Shown here piece by piece: positions 7,598 to 15,899 of a DNA stretch of 36,040 nt (positions are counted from its first letter, which is position 1; every line of letters starts with the position of its first letter). The DNA is taken from NCBI GenBank assembly GCA_964592125.1, contig CAZQBV010000018.1:1-36040 (forward strand). Direction: 5' to 3'. A program made the translations under genes and the position numbers. The notes beneath the pieces are model-generated. The model was not told the DNA's origin. It worked only from the letters and a program-made list of their open reading frames with translations, and made no database searches. The stretch comes from UBA5399 sp964592125 (GTDB lineage: Bacteria > Bacillota > Clostridia > Christensenellales > Christensenellaceae).

Positions 7598-8271
7598 TCT
7601 TCGCATGGACGATTCATCACCAAATCGTTGATTACCAGCTTAAAAGTACAGCCCAAAAAAGCCGCGCTGTCTTCGCACATCTTCATGCGGCTAAGATAAA
7701 TTTCCATAAAATCCATGGGTGTGGCGTGTTCCTTCATACGCATTTCAAATGTAATCAATTGGTCATTTTTGGAAACAGATACATGCGTTTGATAGATGGA
7801 GAGGTTTACTCTGTCGTGAATATCCTCCATTTGCTTGCTGTTTACACGTACCCGCGCTTTGTAAGCGTCCACTTTATCTGCAATGATAAGTGCGGCAGAA
7901 ATATCGCTGACAGGCTTGCCAATTTCTTCATCGTGCGAGCCGACTGCAGCGCATATGTCGCACACATCTTCTAGTTCCATCCCAAGTTGTTGCAATTCAT
8001 CAAAAAGTATTACAGCGCCGGTTAGGGAATGCATTTTGCGGTTTATCATGTTGCCCACATCGTGTGTCCACCCGGCAATTTTTGCTAGCTCTATACGTTC
8101 ACTGGAATAGCCTAGCCCTGCCAATATCTCGCCTGCAATACGGCTGACATAGCCCACATGGCGGGGGCCATGTTCTGTATACCCAATGGTGTTTAAATAT
8201 TCGTTGGCTTTGTGCACTAGGGTATGTATTCGTTTGTTTTTCTTAATCTCGTCAAATGTAATCTTTGGCAT
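7588..8271 (-). CDS. HD-domain metal-dependent phosphohydrolase
   Basis: 227 residues. HD superfamily signature: H38 in GPRHVGYVSRIA, H70-D71 in AGWTHDVGN, H113 in GSHDEE and D132 in ADKVDAYKAR, the ordered H...HD...H...D set that binds the metal pair. The N-terminal helix and the C-terminal alpha/beta part (about 150-227, mixed with FEMRMKEHATPMDFMEIYLSRM) look like the widespread clostridial HD protein whose substrate, nucleotide or phosphoester, is unknown. The start has GGAGGG at 8282-8287. It is monocistronic, driven by a good promoter (8314-8342). Confidence 0.85.
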   Translation of the reverse strand: MPKITFDEIKKNKRIHTLVHKANEYLNTIGYTEHGPRHVGYVSRIAGEILAGLGYSSERIELAKIAGWTHDVGNMINRKMHSLTGAVILFDELQQLGMELEDVCDICAAVGSHDEEIGKPVSDISAALIIADKVDAYKARVRVNSKQMEDIHDRVNLSIYQTHVSVSKNDQLITFEMRMKEHATPMDFMEIYLSRMKMCEDSAAFLGCTFKLVINDLVMNRPCEDQP

Positions 8272-8313
8272 ATATTTGTTTACCCTCCGTTTATTGTTTC
8301 AGTGTGCCTGTAT

Positions 8314-8342
8314 AGTATAAGCTTGTTATTGTGCTGGCGCAA
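8314..8342 (-). promoter_or_regulatory. Promoter of HD-domain gene
   Basis: On the minus strand TTGCGC (8337-8342), 17-base spacer, TATACT (8314-8319). The leader to the HD start codon is about 35 bases. Confidence 0.65.
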
Positions 8343-8370
8343 TAGGCATATTCAAAACGAAAGAGGTTCT

Positions 8371-8613
8371 TTAAACAACGGTACGTTCTTTGTTTCTGAA
8401 AACGGCAAAATAGAAAAGCGACAGAGCATTTAGGAAAAAAAACCCCGTGTCGGAGGGATCGCTCCCATACGGGGTTTTTTTGCGGTTGTAGGCCTTTGGG
8501 TTTGCCGGTTTGCGTGTTATGGGGTTCATATTTCCCCAATCGCTACGGCGTTGCTTGTCTCTTTCCCTGCGCTTGCGCTTGGAAAGCTTTTGATACGGCA
8601 CAAATTTTTCCAT
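8371..8613 (-). CDS. Small basic protein, KFVPYxKLSKRKRRE type
   Basis: 80 residues from the ATG at 8613, chosen over the upstream in-frame ATG because AGAGGAAA lies 10 bases before it. The first ~50 residues (MEKFVPYQKLSKRKRRERDK, then WGxMNPxTRKPxNPKAYNRKK) match a short, very basic uncharacterised clostridial family that I recognise by sight; function unknown, nucleic-acid binding is plausible from the charge. The remaining ~28 residues are encoded by the terminator hairpin 8437-8480 and the sequence beyond it. Either the normal stop has been lost (the junction is a run of seven A) or the hydrophobic tail is real but rarely made. Confidence 0.6.
   Translation of the reverse strand: MEKFVPYQKLSKRKRRERDKQRRSDWGNMNPITRKPANPKAYNRKKTPYGSDPSDTGFFFLNALSLFYFAVFRNKERTVV
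8437..8480. terminator. Bidirectional intrinsic terminator inside a reading frame
   Basis: AAAAAACCCCGT (8437-8448) pairs with ACGGGGTTTTTT (8469-8480), with an inner GGAG/CTCC stem. A-tract and T-tract flank the GC core, so it can work on both strands. It falls within the small basic protein frame on the minus strand. Confidence 0.8.
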
Positions 8614-8685
8614 TTTCGTATGTTTCCTCTCTGTATCAGATACTATAATTTCGTAATATTTTAGCAAAACATAAGTGTAATACAC

Positions 8686-9075
8686 TCATATGCCTTTCTT
8701 GTCCATTCTGTTTTGCGCAATTTGTTTGTTCTCCTCTATTCTGAATGCCACAATTTCCGCAATCAATTCATGGGGCAGCGGCTGGCCATAGGGAAACTGT
8801 ATTGCCCCCTTGGATGTTTTGTATCCCTGTAGTTGTTCCAAAAAGTGACTTACCCCATTTGCACCCGGATAAAACCCCAAATGCTTTTTGAATGCGGCAA
8901 AGTGAACCAAATTACCATTTAAGGTGAAGGTAGGCATACGCCAGCTTATTTTTTCGCCTGCCGTGGGTGCTGCATTTTTTATAATTGCACGCATTTCCTT
9001 TAGTTTGGCTTGCACTTCTGGGGGATGCAAGGCAATATATGCATCTATTGTTTCATATGTTTGATTGTCTGCCAT
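8686..9075 (-). CDS. DUF1801 / YdhG-like protein
   Basis: 129 residues, the full length of this family. The N-terminal YETIDAYIALHPPEVQAKLKEM and the core ISWRMPTFTLNGNLVHFAAFKKHLGFYPG are the hallmark of DUF1801 (the family of Bacillus Fra/YdhG, described as a frataxin-like iron chaperone). The C-terminal KGAIQFPYGQPLPHELI is also typical. Cytoplasmic. The biochemical role in this branch is not established. The start codon has GGAG six bases upstream, and that site lies at the edge of an inverted repeat (9083-9126). Confidence 0.85.
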   Translation of the reverse strand: MADNQTYETIDAYIALHPPEVQAKLKEMRAIIKNAAPTAGEKISWRMPTFTLNGNLVHFAAFKKHLGFYPGANGVSHFLEQLQGYKTSKGAIQFPYGQPLPHELIAEIVAFRIEENKQIAQNRMDKKGI

Positions 9076-9082
9076 TTTTTCT

Positions 9083-9126
9083 CCAACAATATTTTTTCTT
9101 GTATATACTATAAACCATATTGTTGG
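9083..9126 (-). promoter_or_regulatory. Inverted repeat flanking -10 region of DUF1801 gene
   Basis: CCAACAATAT (9083-9092) and ATATTGTTGG (9117-9126) are perfect 10-bp inverted repeats separated by 24 bases that contain TATAGT/TATATAC on the minus strand. One arm abuts the Shine-Dalgarno GGAG. A repressor operator pair or an SD-masking hairpin are both possible. Confidence 0.5.
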
Positions 9127-9156
9127 CGTTTAAATTTCATTTTGCGTAGGAAGGAT

Positions 9157-9190
9157 AAAAAAACCGTGTTTTTTATCACACGGTCTTTTT
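9157..9190. terminator. Bidirectional intrinsic terminator
   Basis: ACCGTGT (9163-9169) pairs with ACACGGT (9178-9184), flanked by seven A on the left and CTTTTTT on the right. It closes the long minus-strand catabolic operon, whose last stop is at 9216. Confidence 0.8.
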
Positions 9191-9215
9191 TACAACGTTT
9201 TTTCTGGAATGTTTA

Positions 9216-9521
9216 TTACATAATGTCTCGCACATCGGTTTCCATAAACTTGTCTACTTCTGTTTCCCAACGTTCCTTTACATACTGCACATGGTCGGGA
9301 TGCATGCTGTAGGCGTTGTAGTCCTCTTCCCGCAAAAAGTCGAATACAAAGGCATAATCGAACTCATTTTTGGGGCTTGTCTGATAGCATTGGTCAAATG
9401 CCGCCACCGAGGGAATAGCGCCCAATATTCTTTTGGAATCAGCAATAAACTGTTTCGCTTCGGCGCTGTCCTTTTTGTGCTTTAGCGTAAAAGCTACAAT
9501 ATGCCTTATCTCTGGTGTCAT
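9216..9521 (-). CDS. Dabb-family (stress-responsive alpha/beta barrel) protein
   Basis: 101 residues, one ferredoxin-like alpha/beta barrel. The start RHIVAFTLKHKKDSAEAKQFI and the FDYAFVFDFLREEDYNAYSMHPDHVQYVKE segment are classic Dabb. Family members are small dimeric barrels; some are enzymes (cyclases, decarboxylases), most are uncharacterised. Its ATG overlaps the stop of the preceding dehydrogenase (ATGA), so the two are translated together and probably serve the same pathway. It is the last gene of the operon, followed by a terminator. Confidence 0.88.
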   Translation of the reverse strand: MTPEIRHIVAFTLKHKKDSAEAKQFIADSKRILGAIPSVAAFDQCYQTSPKNEFDYAFVFDFLREEDYNAYSMHPDHVQYVKERWETEVDKFMETDVRDIM

Positions 9522-10696
9522 ACCTTACCACCAATTTCCGAAACTAGCACCCGTGCGCGGCGTTCATTCGAAAGCATTGCTGCATCCAGTACCTGAATGA
9601 TTTTTTCGCCATCGTAGAAGTTGGGTGTAATTTGCTTGTTGTCCTGCACGGCTTTTATAAAATCGGCAGTGGCATTTACCATCGTGTTTTCGTAGCCAAT
9701 GCCATGACCAGCTGCCCACCATGCGCCTGCATAGGGGTGCGTCATGTTGGTTACCTGTATGGTACGGAAGCCCTGCTCATCTGCAGGATCGGTAAGATCC
9801 AAAAATTCCAGCTCGTTCATGCGTTCAAAATTGAAAGCGATGGATCCCTTGCTACCATATATTTCAAAGGTATTGTAATTCTTGCGTCCACCAGCAAACC
9901 GAGATGACTCGAAGGTACCTAGGGTACCGTTTTCAAACTCTGCAATCATAACGCTGGCATCGTCCACTTCCACGCGACCCATTTCGTTGCTATCGCCTTT
10001 GCCGGCTGTAAAAGTGGCAGCACCTTTGCCGGGCAGTGGCCGTGCTTCAATAAAGGTTTGCTGTACAGAGGTCACCGCTTTCAGCTCTGATCCCACAAGG
10101 AAGCGCCCCAAATCCACGGCATGTGAAGTCAAATCATACAGGGGGCCACCGCCTGCCTTTTCTTTGCTGAAATGCCAGGTAAGGGGGAAGTCTGGGCTCA
10201 TCACCCAGTCCTGCAAATAAACGCCCCGGTATTGGTATATTCTGCCCAACCTGCCTTCTTCTATCAATTGCCGAGCATAGGCCACGGCGGGTACGCGGCG
10301 GTAGTTGTGGTTTAGGTAATGTACAATGCCTGCTTCGCGTGCTGCATCTGCCATCTTTTTTGCATTTTCAAAACCAATGGCACAGGGCTTTTCGCAAAAG
10401 ATGTGTTTGCCGGCCTTGGCAGCTTCCACAGCAATCTCGCTGTGCATTGCCGTGGGTGCGGAAATATCCACAATGTCCACATCTGCACGGTTCACGGCTT
10501 CCTTCCAATCTTTTGTGTAATTCTCCCAGCCCCATTTTGCCGCAAATGCGGGAAGATCATCATCCACACCGCTGATTACTTTCAGCACAGGGTTGTAATC
10601 CAGCTCATAAAATTTTGCTACATTGGACCATGCAAAGCTGTGTGCCTTGCCCATAAATCCAGCGCCAATCAGCGCAATGTTTAAATTCTTTTTCAT
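9518..10696 (-). CDS. Gfo/Idh/MocA-family sugar/cyclitol dehydrogenase
   Basis: 392 residues. N-terminal Rossmann motif GAGFMGKAHS (11-20), the family signature HIFCEKP with catalytic Lys 103, and the C-terminal motif GPLYDLTSHAVDLGRFL, whose D188 and H192 form the usual D-x3-H active-site pair. These enzymes use NAD(P) to oxidise a ring hydroxyl of sugars, cyclitols or glycosides (IolG, DgpA and LgdA are examples). GGAAG upstream supports the start. It is preceded by hairpin repeat B and overlaps the Dabb gene by 4 bases. The presence of two TIM-barrel epimerases in the same operon suggests a 3-keto or similar oxidised intermediate; substrate unknown. Confidence 0.9.
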   Translation of the reverse strand: MKKNLNIALIGAGFMGKAHSFAWSNVAKFYELDYNPVLKVISGVDDDLPAFAAKWGWENYTKDWKEAVNRADVDIVDISAPTAMHSEIAVEAAKAGKHIFCEKPCAIGFENAKKMADAAREAGIVHYLNHNYRRVPAVAYARQLIEEGRLGRIYQYRGVYLQDWVMSPDFPLTWHFSKEKAGGGPLYDLTSHAVDLGRFLVGSELKAVTSVQQTFIEARPLPGKGAATFTAGKGDSNEMGRVEVDDASVMIAEFENGTLGTFESSRFAGGRKNYNTFEIYGSKGSIAFNFERMNELEFLDLTDPADEQGFRTIQVTNMTHPYAGAWWAAGHGIGYENTMVNATADFIKAVQDNKQITPNFYDGEKIIQVLDAAMLSNERRARVLVSEIGGKV

Positions 10697-10723
10697 AGTT
10701 GCTACTTCCTTTTTTACTATATC

Positions 10724-10914
10724 ATACTGATTCCGGATAAAAATAACGCAAAAGCGATATTTCTATCACTGCCATATGGCAGTTCCAAAATGCTCTGCAT
10801 TTTAGATGAAATTACTATTGAACGACATTCCTACTCGAAAAATGAAAAAAACATTTTTCGATTCGCGCATACTGCGCGCGATTTAAAACAGAGGTTTTAA
10901 ATCGGCATTAGTAT
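10724..10914 (-). repeat. Hairpin-array repeat, subtype B, copy 1
   Basis: 191 bases from ATACTGATTCCGG to the inverted CGGCATTAGTAT. Hairpins: GATAaAAAT/ATTTcTATC around CGCaaaaGCG, 10769-10782 (CTGCC/GGCAG), 10787-10803 (AAAATGC/GCATTTT), 10836-10860 (CGAAAAATG/CATTTTTCG), 10864-10878 (CGCGC/GCGCG) and 10881-10902 (ATTTAAAAC/GTTTTAAAT). It closely matches 18850-19039 throughout. It fills the gap between two genes of one operon. Confidence 0.88.
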
Positions 10915-10919
10915 CATTC

Positions 10920-11780
10920 CTATTTCAGTGAATTTCCAATTTTGCGCAGGTTTTTAACACTAATACCCACGGCTTCGTCTTCCAGCCCAGCCCAGTCGCT
11001 ATGCGGGTGGTCTATTTCCACTGCAAGGAAGCCCTTGTAGTTGTGCTTGGAAAGTATTTCTGCCAGCTTCTGGTTGTTGATAAGCCCCATGCCCACAGGC
11101 ACGCCTGCGAAGAAGAACCAGTCGGTAGGTTTGGCTGCCGGTTCGGGCATTAGATCCTTTATGTGTGTGGCAAACACAAAGGGAGCAAGCTTTTCCATCC
11201 CCGCAATGGGGTCATCCAGCAGGCGCAGGAAATTGCCAGTGTCGAAATTCACACCAAAGTTGGGGGAATCCACACCCTCCACTATTTGCAGAATTTCATC
11301 CGCAGTGTAGTCTATGTGGTTTTCTACCGCCATTTTTACGCCATTGTCTTCAGCAATTTTCACGGCTTCTTTGAATTGCTTTATCAGAGCCTTCACCTGC
11401 GGTGCGTGATCCTCGTGACGGAACATTAGGCTGGAGCCTGTAACGCGCATTACATCTGCGCCAATCATTTTTGTGCAGGGGATCAGGCGTTTCATTTCTT
11501 CAAAGGCCTGCGGGCTGCCGCCACGCTCTAGGCCATCGGGGTGCCCCCATGCAAATACGCGGTCAAATTTATACGAGTCCAATTGCGCATTTAGTTCGGC
11601 CAAGTAAGACGGATCAAAGCTGGGGAAAAAGCAAGATTCCAACGATACGCCATCTACCCCAAGGTAGCTTGCCCTTGCCAGAAAATCCTCCATAGTCATA
11701 TTCTTTTCCGGTGCCACCTGATCGTCATACACCTCACCGAAAAAACGGTGGTAACAATAACTGTCTATTCCTATCTTCAT
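10920..11780 (-). CDS. Sugar phosphate isomerase/epimerase-like TIM-barrel protein
   Basis: 286 residues, xylose-isomerase-like (AP endonuclease 2) TIM barrel. The metal-ligand positions are recognisable in order: MAVENHIDY, GVNFDTGNF, ATHIKDL and LAVEIDHPH. Relatives include IolE/IolI, L-ribulose-5-phosphate and tagatose epimerases, and the DgpC/LgdC-type enzymes that act on 3-keto glycosides. No signal peptide. AGGAGG upstream of the ATG. Located between the fucose-isomerase-like gene and the Gfo/Idh dehydrogenase, with repeat B right after its stop codon. Sequence alone does not choose between epimerase, dehydratase and lyase. Confidence 0.85.
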   Translation of the reverse strand: MKIGIDSYCYHRFFGEVYDDQVAPEKNMTMEDFLARASYLGVDGVSLESCFFPSFDPSYLAELNAQLDSYKFDRVFAWGHPDGLERGGSPQAFEEMKRLIPCTKMIGADVMRVTGSSLMFRHEDHAPQVKALIKQFKEAVKIAEDNGVKMAVENHIDYTADEILQIVEGVDSPNFGVNFDTGNFLRLLDDPIAGMEKLAPFVFATHIKDLMPEPAAKPTDWFFFAGVPVGMGLINNQKLAEILSKHNYKGFLAVEIDHPHSDWAGLEDEAVGISVKNLRKIGNSLK

Positions 11781-11822
11781 ATCTACGCCTCCTAAAGATT
11801 TTAGTCGTGTGGTAAAGTGAAA

Positions 11823-11850
11823 TGAAAGACCGTAGCGAAACGGTCTTTCA
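11823..11850 (-). terminator. Intercistronic stem-loop
   Basis: Perfect 11-bp stem TGAAAGACCGT / ACGGTCTTTCA, 6-base loop, between two operon genes. No strong T tract follows on the minus strand, so it is more likely an attenuating or RNA-stabilising hairpin than a full stop. Confidence 0.55.
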
Positions 11851-11867
11851 TGATAGATTTTTTCTTT

Positions 11868-13196
11868 TTAGACCGATTCTACTTCGAAGCCAAACACTTT
11901 GGCAAGCTGCGTGAGTGCGGGCTTTTGCTTGCCCACCACAATCAGCGAGTGGTGAGAACACAGCATTTCCATTACTTTGTGCCCATCGTTGTAGCGGATG
12001 AGTGCACCGTTTAGGCAGTCCGAGCCGGGGTATTGCACATAGTCCTCTATCTCCGCCTCTATAATGCTGAAGCGTTTTAGATCTGGGTAAATTTTTGCCA
12101 GTGTGATAGGCCCTTTGGGGAACTCGCAATCAATTACAATTGCGTTTTCATCCACAATGCCCAGTGCTTTGGGGCGCATAACCCATTTGGAGCAACCCTG
12201 CCGTGCTGCTAGGCCGTAGTAGCCACAGTGCACGCCCAGCGCATGGTTGTCGGGGTCTGCTATATCCGGAAATTTATCTATCTTCTCGTGTGCCAGTGCG
12301 GCCATGCCCACTAGGAAGGGGTACAGGTTTGTCATCATTACGGGTTGCTTTAAAGAGTGATACAGTATAAAGGTGCTTAGCATAGTAAGCGTATCGCCCT
12401 CACAAGCAAAGATGATGCCATCGCGTTCAAACAACATATTCCAAGCCAAGCAAGGGGTTGTTTCCGAGTTGAAAGACTCGTTTAGGCAGTTTGCGCCCAC
12501 GCCCTGCACATCGCCAATTTCGTCTATTACTTCTTTTACGGCAATGTATAGCTTTACTGCGGAAAGAAAAGACTTTTCGCTTACGCCCTCTTGGCAGATG
12601 TTCCAATCGGCAGAAACGTCTTTGGCCTGCTGGTCGGGTATTTGCTGTGCGCGCTGGTTTACCTCTTTATAGCTGCGGTAAATCAGCTCTACGCCAAAGG
12701 TGTTTTGCAGGCGATCGGTACATTCCTGCTCCCACCAATAAAAGCGCTTGAAAATATAGGCCTGCATGCCCTCGCCCGGGCTATCCTGAAACATTAGGAA
12801 TTTTGCGCCTGTGGAAAGCTGTTTTTTGGTAGCAATTGCCCGAATGATTACCTTGGCAAGTTCTATGTTGTAGGGAGAAAATACATTCATGCCCTTTTCG
12901 CGTAGAAAGGTCACAATCTCCCAGTCCCACATTTCCACTGTGCCAAACCTAGAGGTTAGCACTACCATTGGCAGGTTGTATTGCATCAGTTTTTCACTGT
13001 CCTTAAAGGCTGCGCCTATCAATTGGGGAAACACAATGGCGTCTGCATCTGGTGCCTTGTCTCCCACGCATACGGGCTGTAAAAACTCTGCAACATCCCC
13101 ATACATTTCTTTTAAATTGTTCAGTTGTGTATCAAATTCTCCGCGTTCCCGTTCATTCGCTGCACTAAAATACAGCGGCAACATTCTTGCTTTCAT
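11868..13196 (-). CDS. L-fucose/L-arabinose isomerase-like protein
   Basis: 442 residues from the ATG; an in-frame GTG three codons earlier overlaps the GAGGT ribosome site, so the ATG at 13196 is preferred. The N-terminal part (DAIVFPQLIGAAF, VVLTSRFGTVEMWDWEIVTFL) has the layout of the fucose/arabinose isomerase N-terminal domains. The C-terminal part has CLNESF, FACEGDTLTMLSTFILYHSL and late Cys/His residues that could be the metal site. True sugar isomerases of this fold interconvert aldose and ketose with Mn2+; many paralogues are uncharacterised. I assign the superfamily with moderate confidence and no substrate. It sits 24 bases downstream of the permease, so it probably acts on the imported sugar. 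Confidence 0.6.
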   Translation of the reverse strand: MKARMLPLYFSAANERERGEFDTQLNNLKEMYGDVAEFLQPVCVGDKAPDADAIVFPQLIGAAFKDSEKLMQYNLPMVVLTSRFGTVEMWDWEIVTFLREKGMNVFSPYNIELAKVIIRAIATKKQLSTGAKFLMFQDSPGEGMQAYIFKRFYWWEQECTDRLQNTFGVELIYRSYKEVNQRAQQIPDQQAKDVSADWNICQEGVSEKSFLSAVKLYIAVKEVIDEIGDVQGVGANCLNESFNSETTPCLAWNMLFERDGIIFACEGDTLTMLSTFILYHSLKQPVMMTNLYPFLVGMAALAHEKIDKFPDIADPDNHALGVHCGYYGLAARQGCSKWVMRPKALGIVDENAIVIDCEFPKGPITLAKIYPDLKRFSIIEAEIEDYVQYPGSDCLNGALIRYNDGHKVMEMLCSHHSLIVVGKQKPALTQLAKVFGFEVESV

Positions 13197-13219
13197 TGGT
13201 TTCACCTCAAACTGTTATA

Positions 13220-14233
13220 TTATTGGTTTTTGCTCTTGTGTTGCAACAGTACGGCAATAATGATAATGGCACCCTTTACGGCATTTACCAGGTACACATC
13301 CATACCCATAATGGTAAGAATGTTATTGATAATACCCATAATTAGAATACCAAACAGTGTGCCTATCATGCTGCCCTTGCCACCTTCCATGGCGATGCCG
13401 CCCACCACTGCCATAGCAATGGCGTTTAGCTCGTAACCATTACCAGAGGAGGAGGAGTTCATGGAATTCATACGGGAGCCTTCCATAATGGCTGCCACTG
13501 CAACCGCAATGCCTAGCAGCGCAAACGACATAATTTTTACCCAGTCCGTATTGATACCGGAAAGCTTTGTGGCCTGTTCGTTTGAACCCACTGCATAAAT
13601 GCGTCTGCCCAGCACGGTGTATTTTGAAATATAGAAGTAAATTAAAAATATTGCAATGAAATAAAAGATCATGGTTGGAAACACCACATTGGGGCTACCA
13701 TCCATTTTGAATGACAATGGAATATCGGTATTGGCAATGGCCTTAAATGCATCCACGTTTCCCGTGACGCCACCCGAACTCATTGCGAAGATAGAGAGCG
13801 ATCGGTAAACATATTGCAACCCTAAAGTTACAATGAACGAGGGAACACGCCCTTTTGTTACAATAAGGCCAGCACCCATAGAAAGCGCACAACTGAAAAG
13901 CACCGCTATTAATATGGCTAGGAAGATGCTGCCTGTGCTATTCAGCACATTGAACATTAGCAGCCCCACAATAACCAATTGCGAACCAACAGACAGGTCT
14001 ATATTACCTGAAATAATTACAAATGCCATACCAAAGGCAATAATGCCCACCACGGAATTGGCGCGTAAGATGTTGATGAAATTTTGCGCATCCCAAAACT
14101 TGGTAGGGGTGCCATACTTTAAGGAAACAGCAATAACCGCACCCACAATAACACCTATTGTGATCAGTACAATGCTATATTCCCTAATAAATTTTTGCCA
14201 ACCGGTTACTCCTGATTTTTTTACTTTCTCCAT
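13220..14233 (-). CDS. Ribose-type ABC transporter permease
   Basis: 337 residues, about nine to ten hydrophobic segments, the size and style of RbsC-family permeases. The family hallmark SGNIDLSVGSQLVIVGLL appears at about 70-90, and the conserved GRRIYAVGSNEQATKLSGI cytoplasmic loop follows in the second half. A single permease with one double ATPase implies a homodimeric channel. AAAGGAGC precedes the ATG by about 10 bases. It forms a transporter with the ATPase immediately upstream and the lipoprotein at 15900-16997. Confidence 0.93.
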   Translation of the reverse strand: MEKVKKSGVTGWQKFIREYSIVLITIGVIVGAVIAVSLKYGTPTKFWDAQNFINILRANSVVGIIAFGMAFVIISGNIDLSVGSQLVIVGLLMFNVLNSTGSIFLAILIAVLFSCALSMGAGLIVTKGRVPSFIVTLGLQYVYRSLSIFAMSSGGVTGNVDAFKAIANTDIPLSFKMDGSPNVVFPTMIFYFIAIFLIYFYISKYTVLGRRIYAVGSNEQATKLSGINTDWVKIMSFALLGIAVAVAAIMEGSRMNSMNSSSSGNGYELNAIAMAVVGGIAMEGGKGSMIGTLFGILIMGIINNILTIMGMDVYLVNAVKGAIIIIAVLLQHKSKNQ

Positions 14234-14253
14234 AATAATTGAAGCTCCTTTGC

Positions 14254-15765
14254 TTAATCTAACATTCCGCCGGTAGACAGTATCATAATAGCCTCTTCGG
14301 ATAGCTCCGCTCTTTGAAGCTCGCCCCTCATTTCACCATGATACATCACTAACACGCGATCACATAATTTCAATACTTCCTGCGCTTCGCCGGAGGTAAT
14401 GATAATCCCCATACCTGTTTTAGCCAAGTCCATAATAATACCGTATATTTCGTTTTTGGCACCCACGTCCACACCTTGTGTGGGGTTGGACAGTATCATA
14501 ATATCCGGATTTGCCGTAAGCCATTTTGCCAATACCACCTTTTGCTGGTTACCACCCGAAAGGCTTACAATTAAATTGGAAAGGTTTGCAACCTTTATAT
14601 TCAACTTTTCTTTGTATTCTTGGGCGATGGCCAGTTCTTTTTTCCTCTGCAGTGTAGGGCCGGTGGTGTATTTGTCTAAAGTAACTATTGTTAAGTTTTC
14701 AATAACGGAAAGATCTTTTATAATTGCATTTTCTTTACGGTTGGAGGGAAGCATACCAATGCCTTCTTTTTTTGCTTTGGAAGGATGGTTGTACTTTACT
14801 TGCTTTCCATTTTTCTCTATCGTGCCGCTTTTTACTGGCAAATCGCCAAATAATGCACGAACTAACTCGTCTTTGCCATCTCCCAAAAGACCTGTAATTC
14901 CCAGTATTTCACCGGCATGCAATTGAAAGCTTACATCCTTTACGCGTGTATCTATGTTTAGGTTTTTTACATCCAAAACAACTTCGCCTATATCGTGCGG
15001 CTGGAATACTTCCACATCCAACACGTTTTTACCCACCATCATACGGGCAATATCGGACTGGCTAACACAAGCACCCTCGTTGCTTTTAATTTGCTGAGAA
15101 CCAACCACTTCGCCATTGCGAAGCACAGTAAAGTTGTCGCAAAACTGCACCACTTCCCCCAATTTATGGGATATGAATATAATGGTTGCTCCATGCTCTT
15201 TGGTTAAATTATTCATTATGGCAAACACATTTTCTACCTCGGGTTGTGTGAGTGAGGTGGTGGGTTCGTCCATAATAATAAGCTTGGAGTCCATTAAAAT
15301 TGCTTTTGCAATTTCTACAATTTGTTTATATGAAGCCTGCAGGTCGCGCACCATAGCCGACGGATTGATATCCACATGCATGCGGTCGAAAACTTCCTTT
15401 GTTTTGCGGATCATGTTCTTTTTGTCCAATCCACCCACCTTGTTTTTAAGTTCTTGGCCTAAAAACATGTTTTCGTAGACCAACAGGTCATTTACCACAT
15501 TCAACTCCTGATGCACAAATGCAATGCCAGAGTTTTGCGCAACTGCAGGGCTAGTAATCTTAACATTTTTACCAAACAATTCAATTTCGCCCTTGTCCAT
15601 AGGAAGAACGCCGCCCAATATGTTCATTAGCGTTGTTTTCCCTGCACCATTCTCGCCCAATAGCGCATGAATTTCACCGGAAGCAACCTTTAAATCCACA
15701 TCAATCAACACCGGCACGCCGCTGAAACTTTTACTGATGCCTTCCATTTTCAATGCATATTCCAT
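14254..15765 (-). CDS. Ribose-type sugar ABC transporter ATP-binding protein (double domain)
   Basis: 503 residues from the ATG at 15765; the frame opens 16 codons earlier, but AAGGAGA is 9 bases before this ATG. Two ABC modules: the first has Walker A GENGAGKTT and a degenerate signature (LQASYKQIVEIAKAI); the second has a degenerate Walker A (GLLGDGKDE) and a good signature LSGGNQQK. This asymmetry is normal for RbsA/MglA/XylG proteins. Cytoplasmic motor of the importer. It lies between the binding-protein gene and the permease; an 11-bp stem-loop separates it from the former. Confidence 0.94.
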   Translation of the reverse strand: MEYALKMEGISKSFSGVPVLIDVDLKVASGEIHALLGENGAGKTTLMNILGGVLPMDKGEIELFGKNVKITSPAVAQNSGIAFVHQELNVVNDLLVYENMFLGQELKNKVGGLDKKNMIRKTKEVFDRMHVDINPSAMVRDLQASYKQIVEIAKAILMDSKLIIMDEPTTSLTQPEVENVFAIMNNLTKEHGATIIFISHKLGEVVQFCDNFTVLRNGEVVGSQQIKSNEGACVSQSDIARMMVGKNVLDVEVFQPHDIGEVVLDVKNLNIDTRVKDVSFQLHAGEILGITGLLGDGKDELVRALFGDLPVKSGTIEKNGKQVKYNHPSKAKKEGIGMLPSNRKENAIIKDLSVIENLTIVTLDKYTTGPTLQRKKELAIAQEYKEKLNIKVANLSNLIVSLSGGNQQKVVLAKWLTANPDIMILSNPTQGVDVGAKNEIYGIIMDLAKTGMGIIITSGEAQEVLKLCDRVLVMYHGEMRGELQRAELSEEAIMILSTGGMLD

Positions 15766-15850
15766 TATGCATGTCTCCTTATATTTGTATTCTGTATATT
15801 GAATAACTGACAAAAAATTTGTCCTGTACTTTTTATCTGTATTGTATGAA

Positions 15851-15881
15851 ATATCTGGCAGTGCATTGCCCTGCCAGATAT
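15851..15881 (-). terminator. Stem-loop after binding-protein gene
   Basis: ATATCTGGCAG (15851-15861) pairs perfectly with CTGCCAGATAT (15871-15881). It stands between the binding-protein gene and the ATPase. No T run follows. Such hairpins commonly protect the upstream mRNA so the binding protein is made in excess over the membrane parts. Confidence 0.6.
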
Positions 15882-15899
15882 CAATTCAATTCCAGTATA

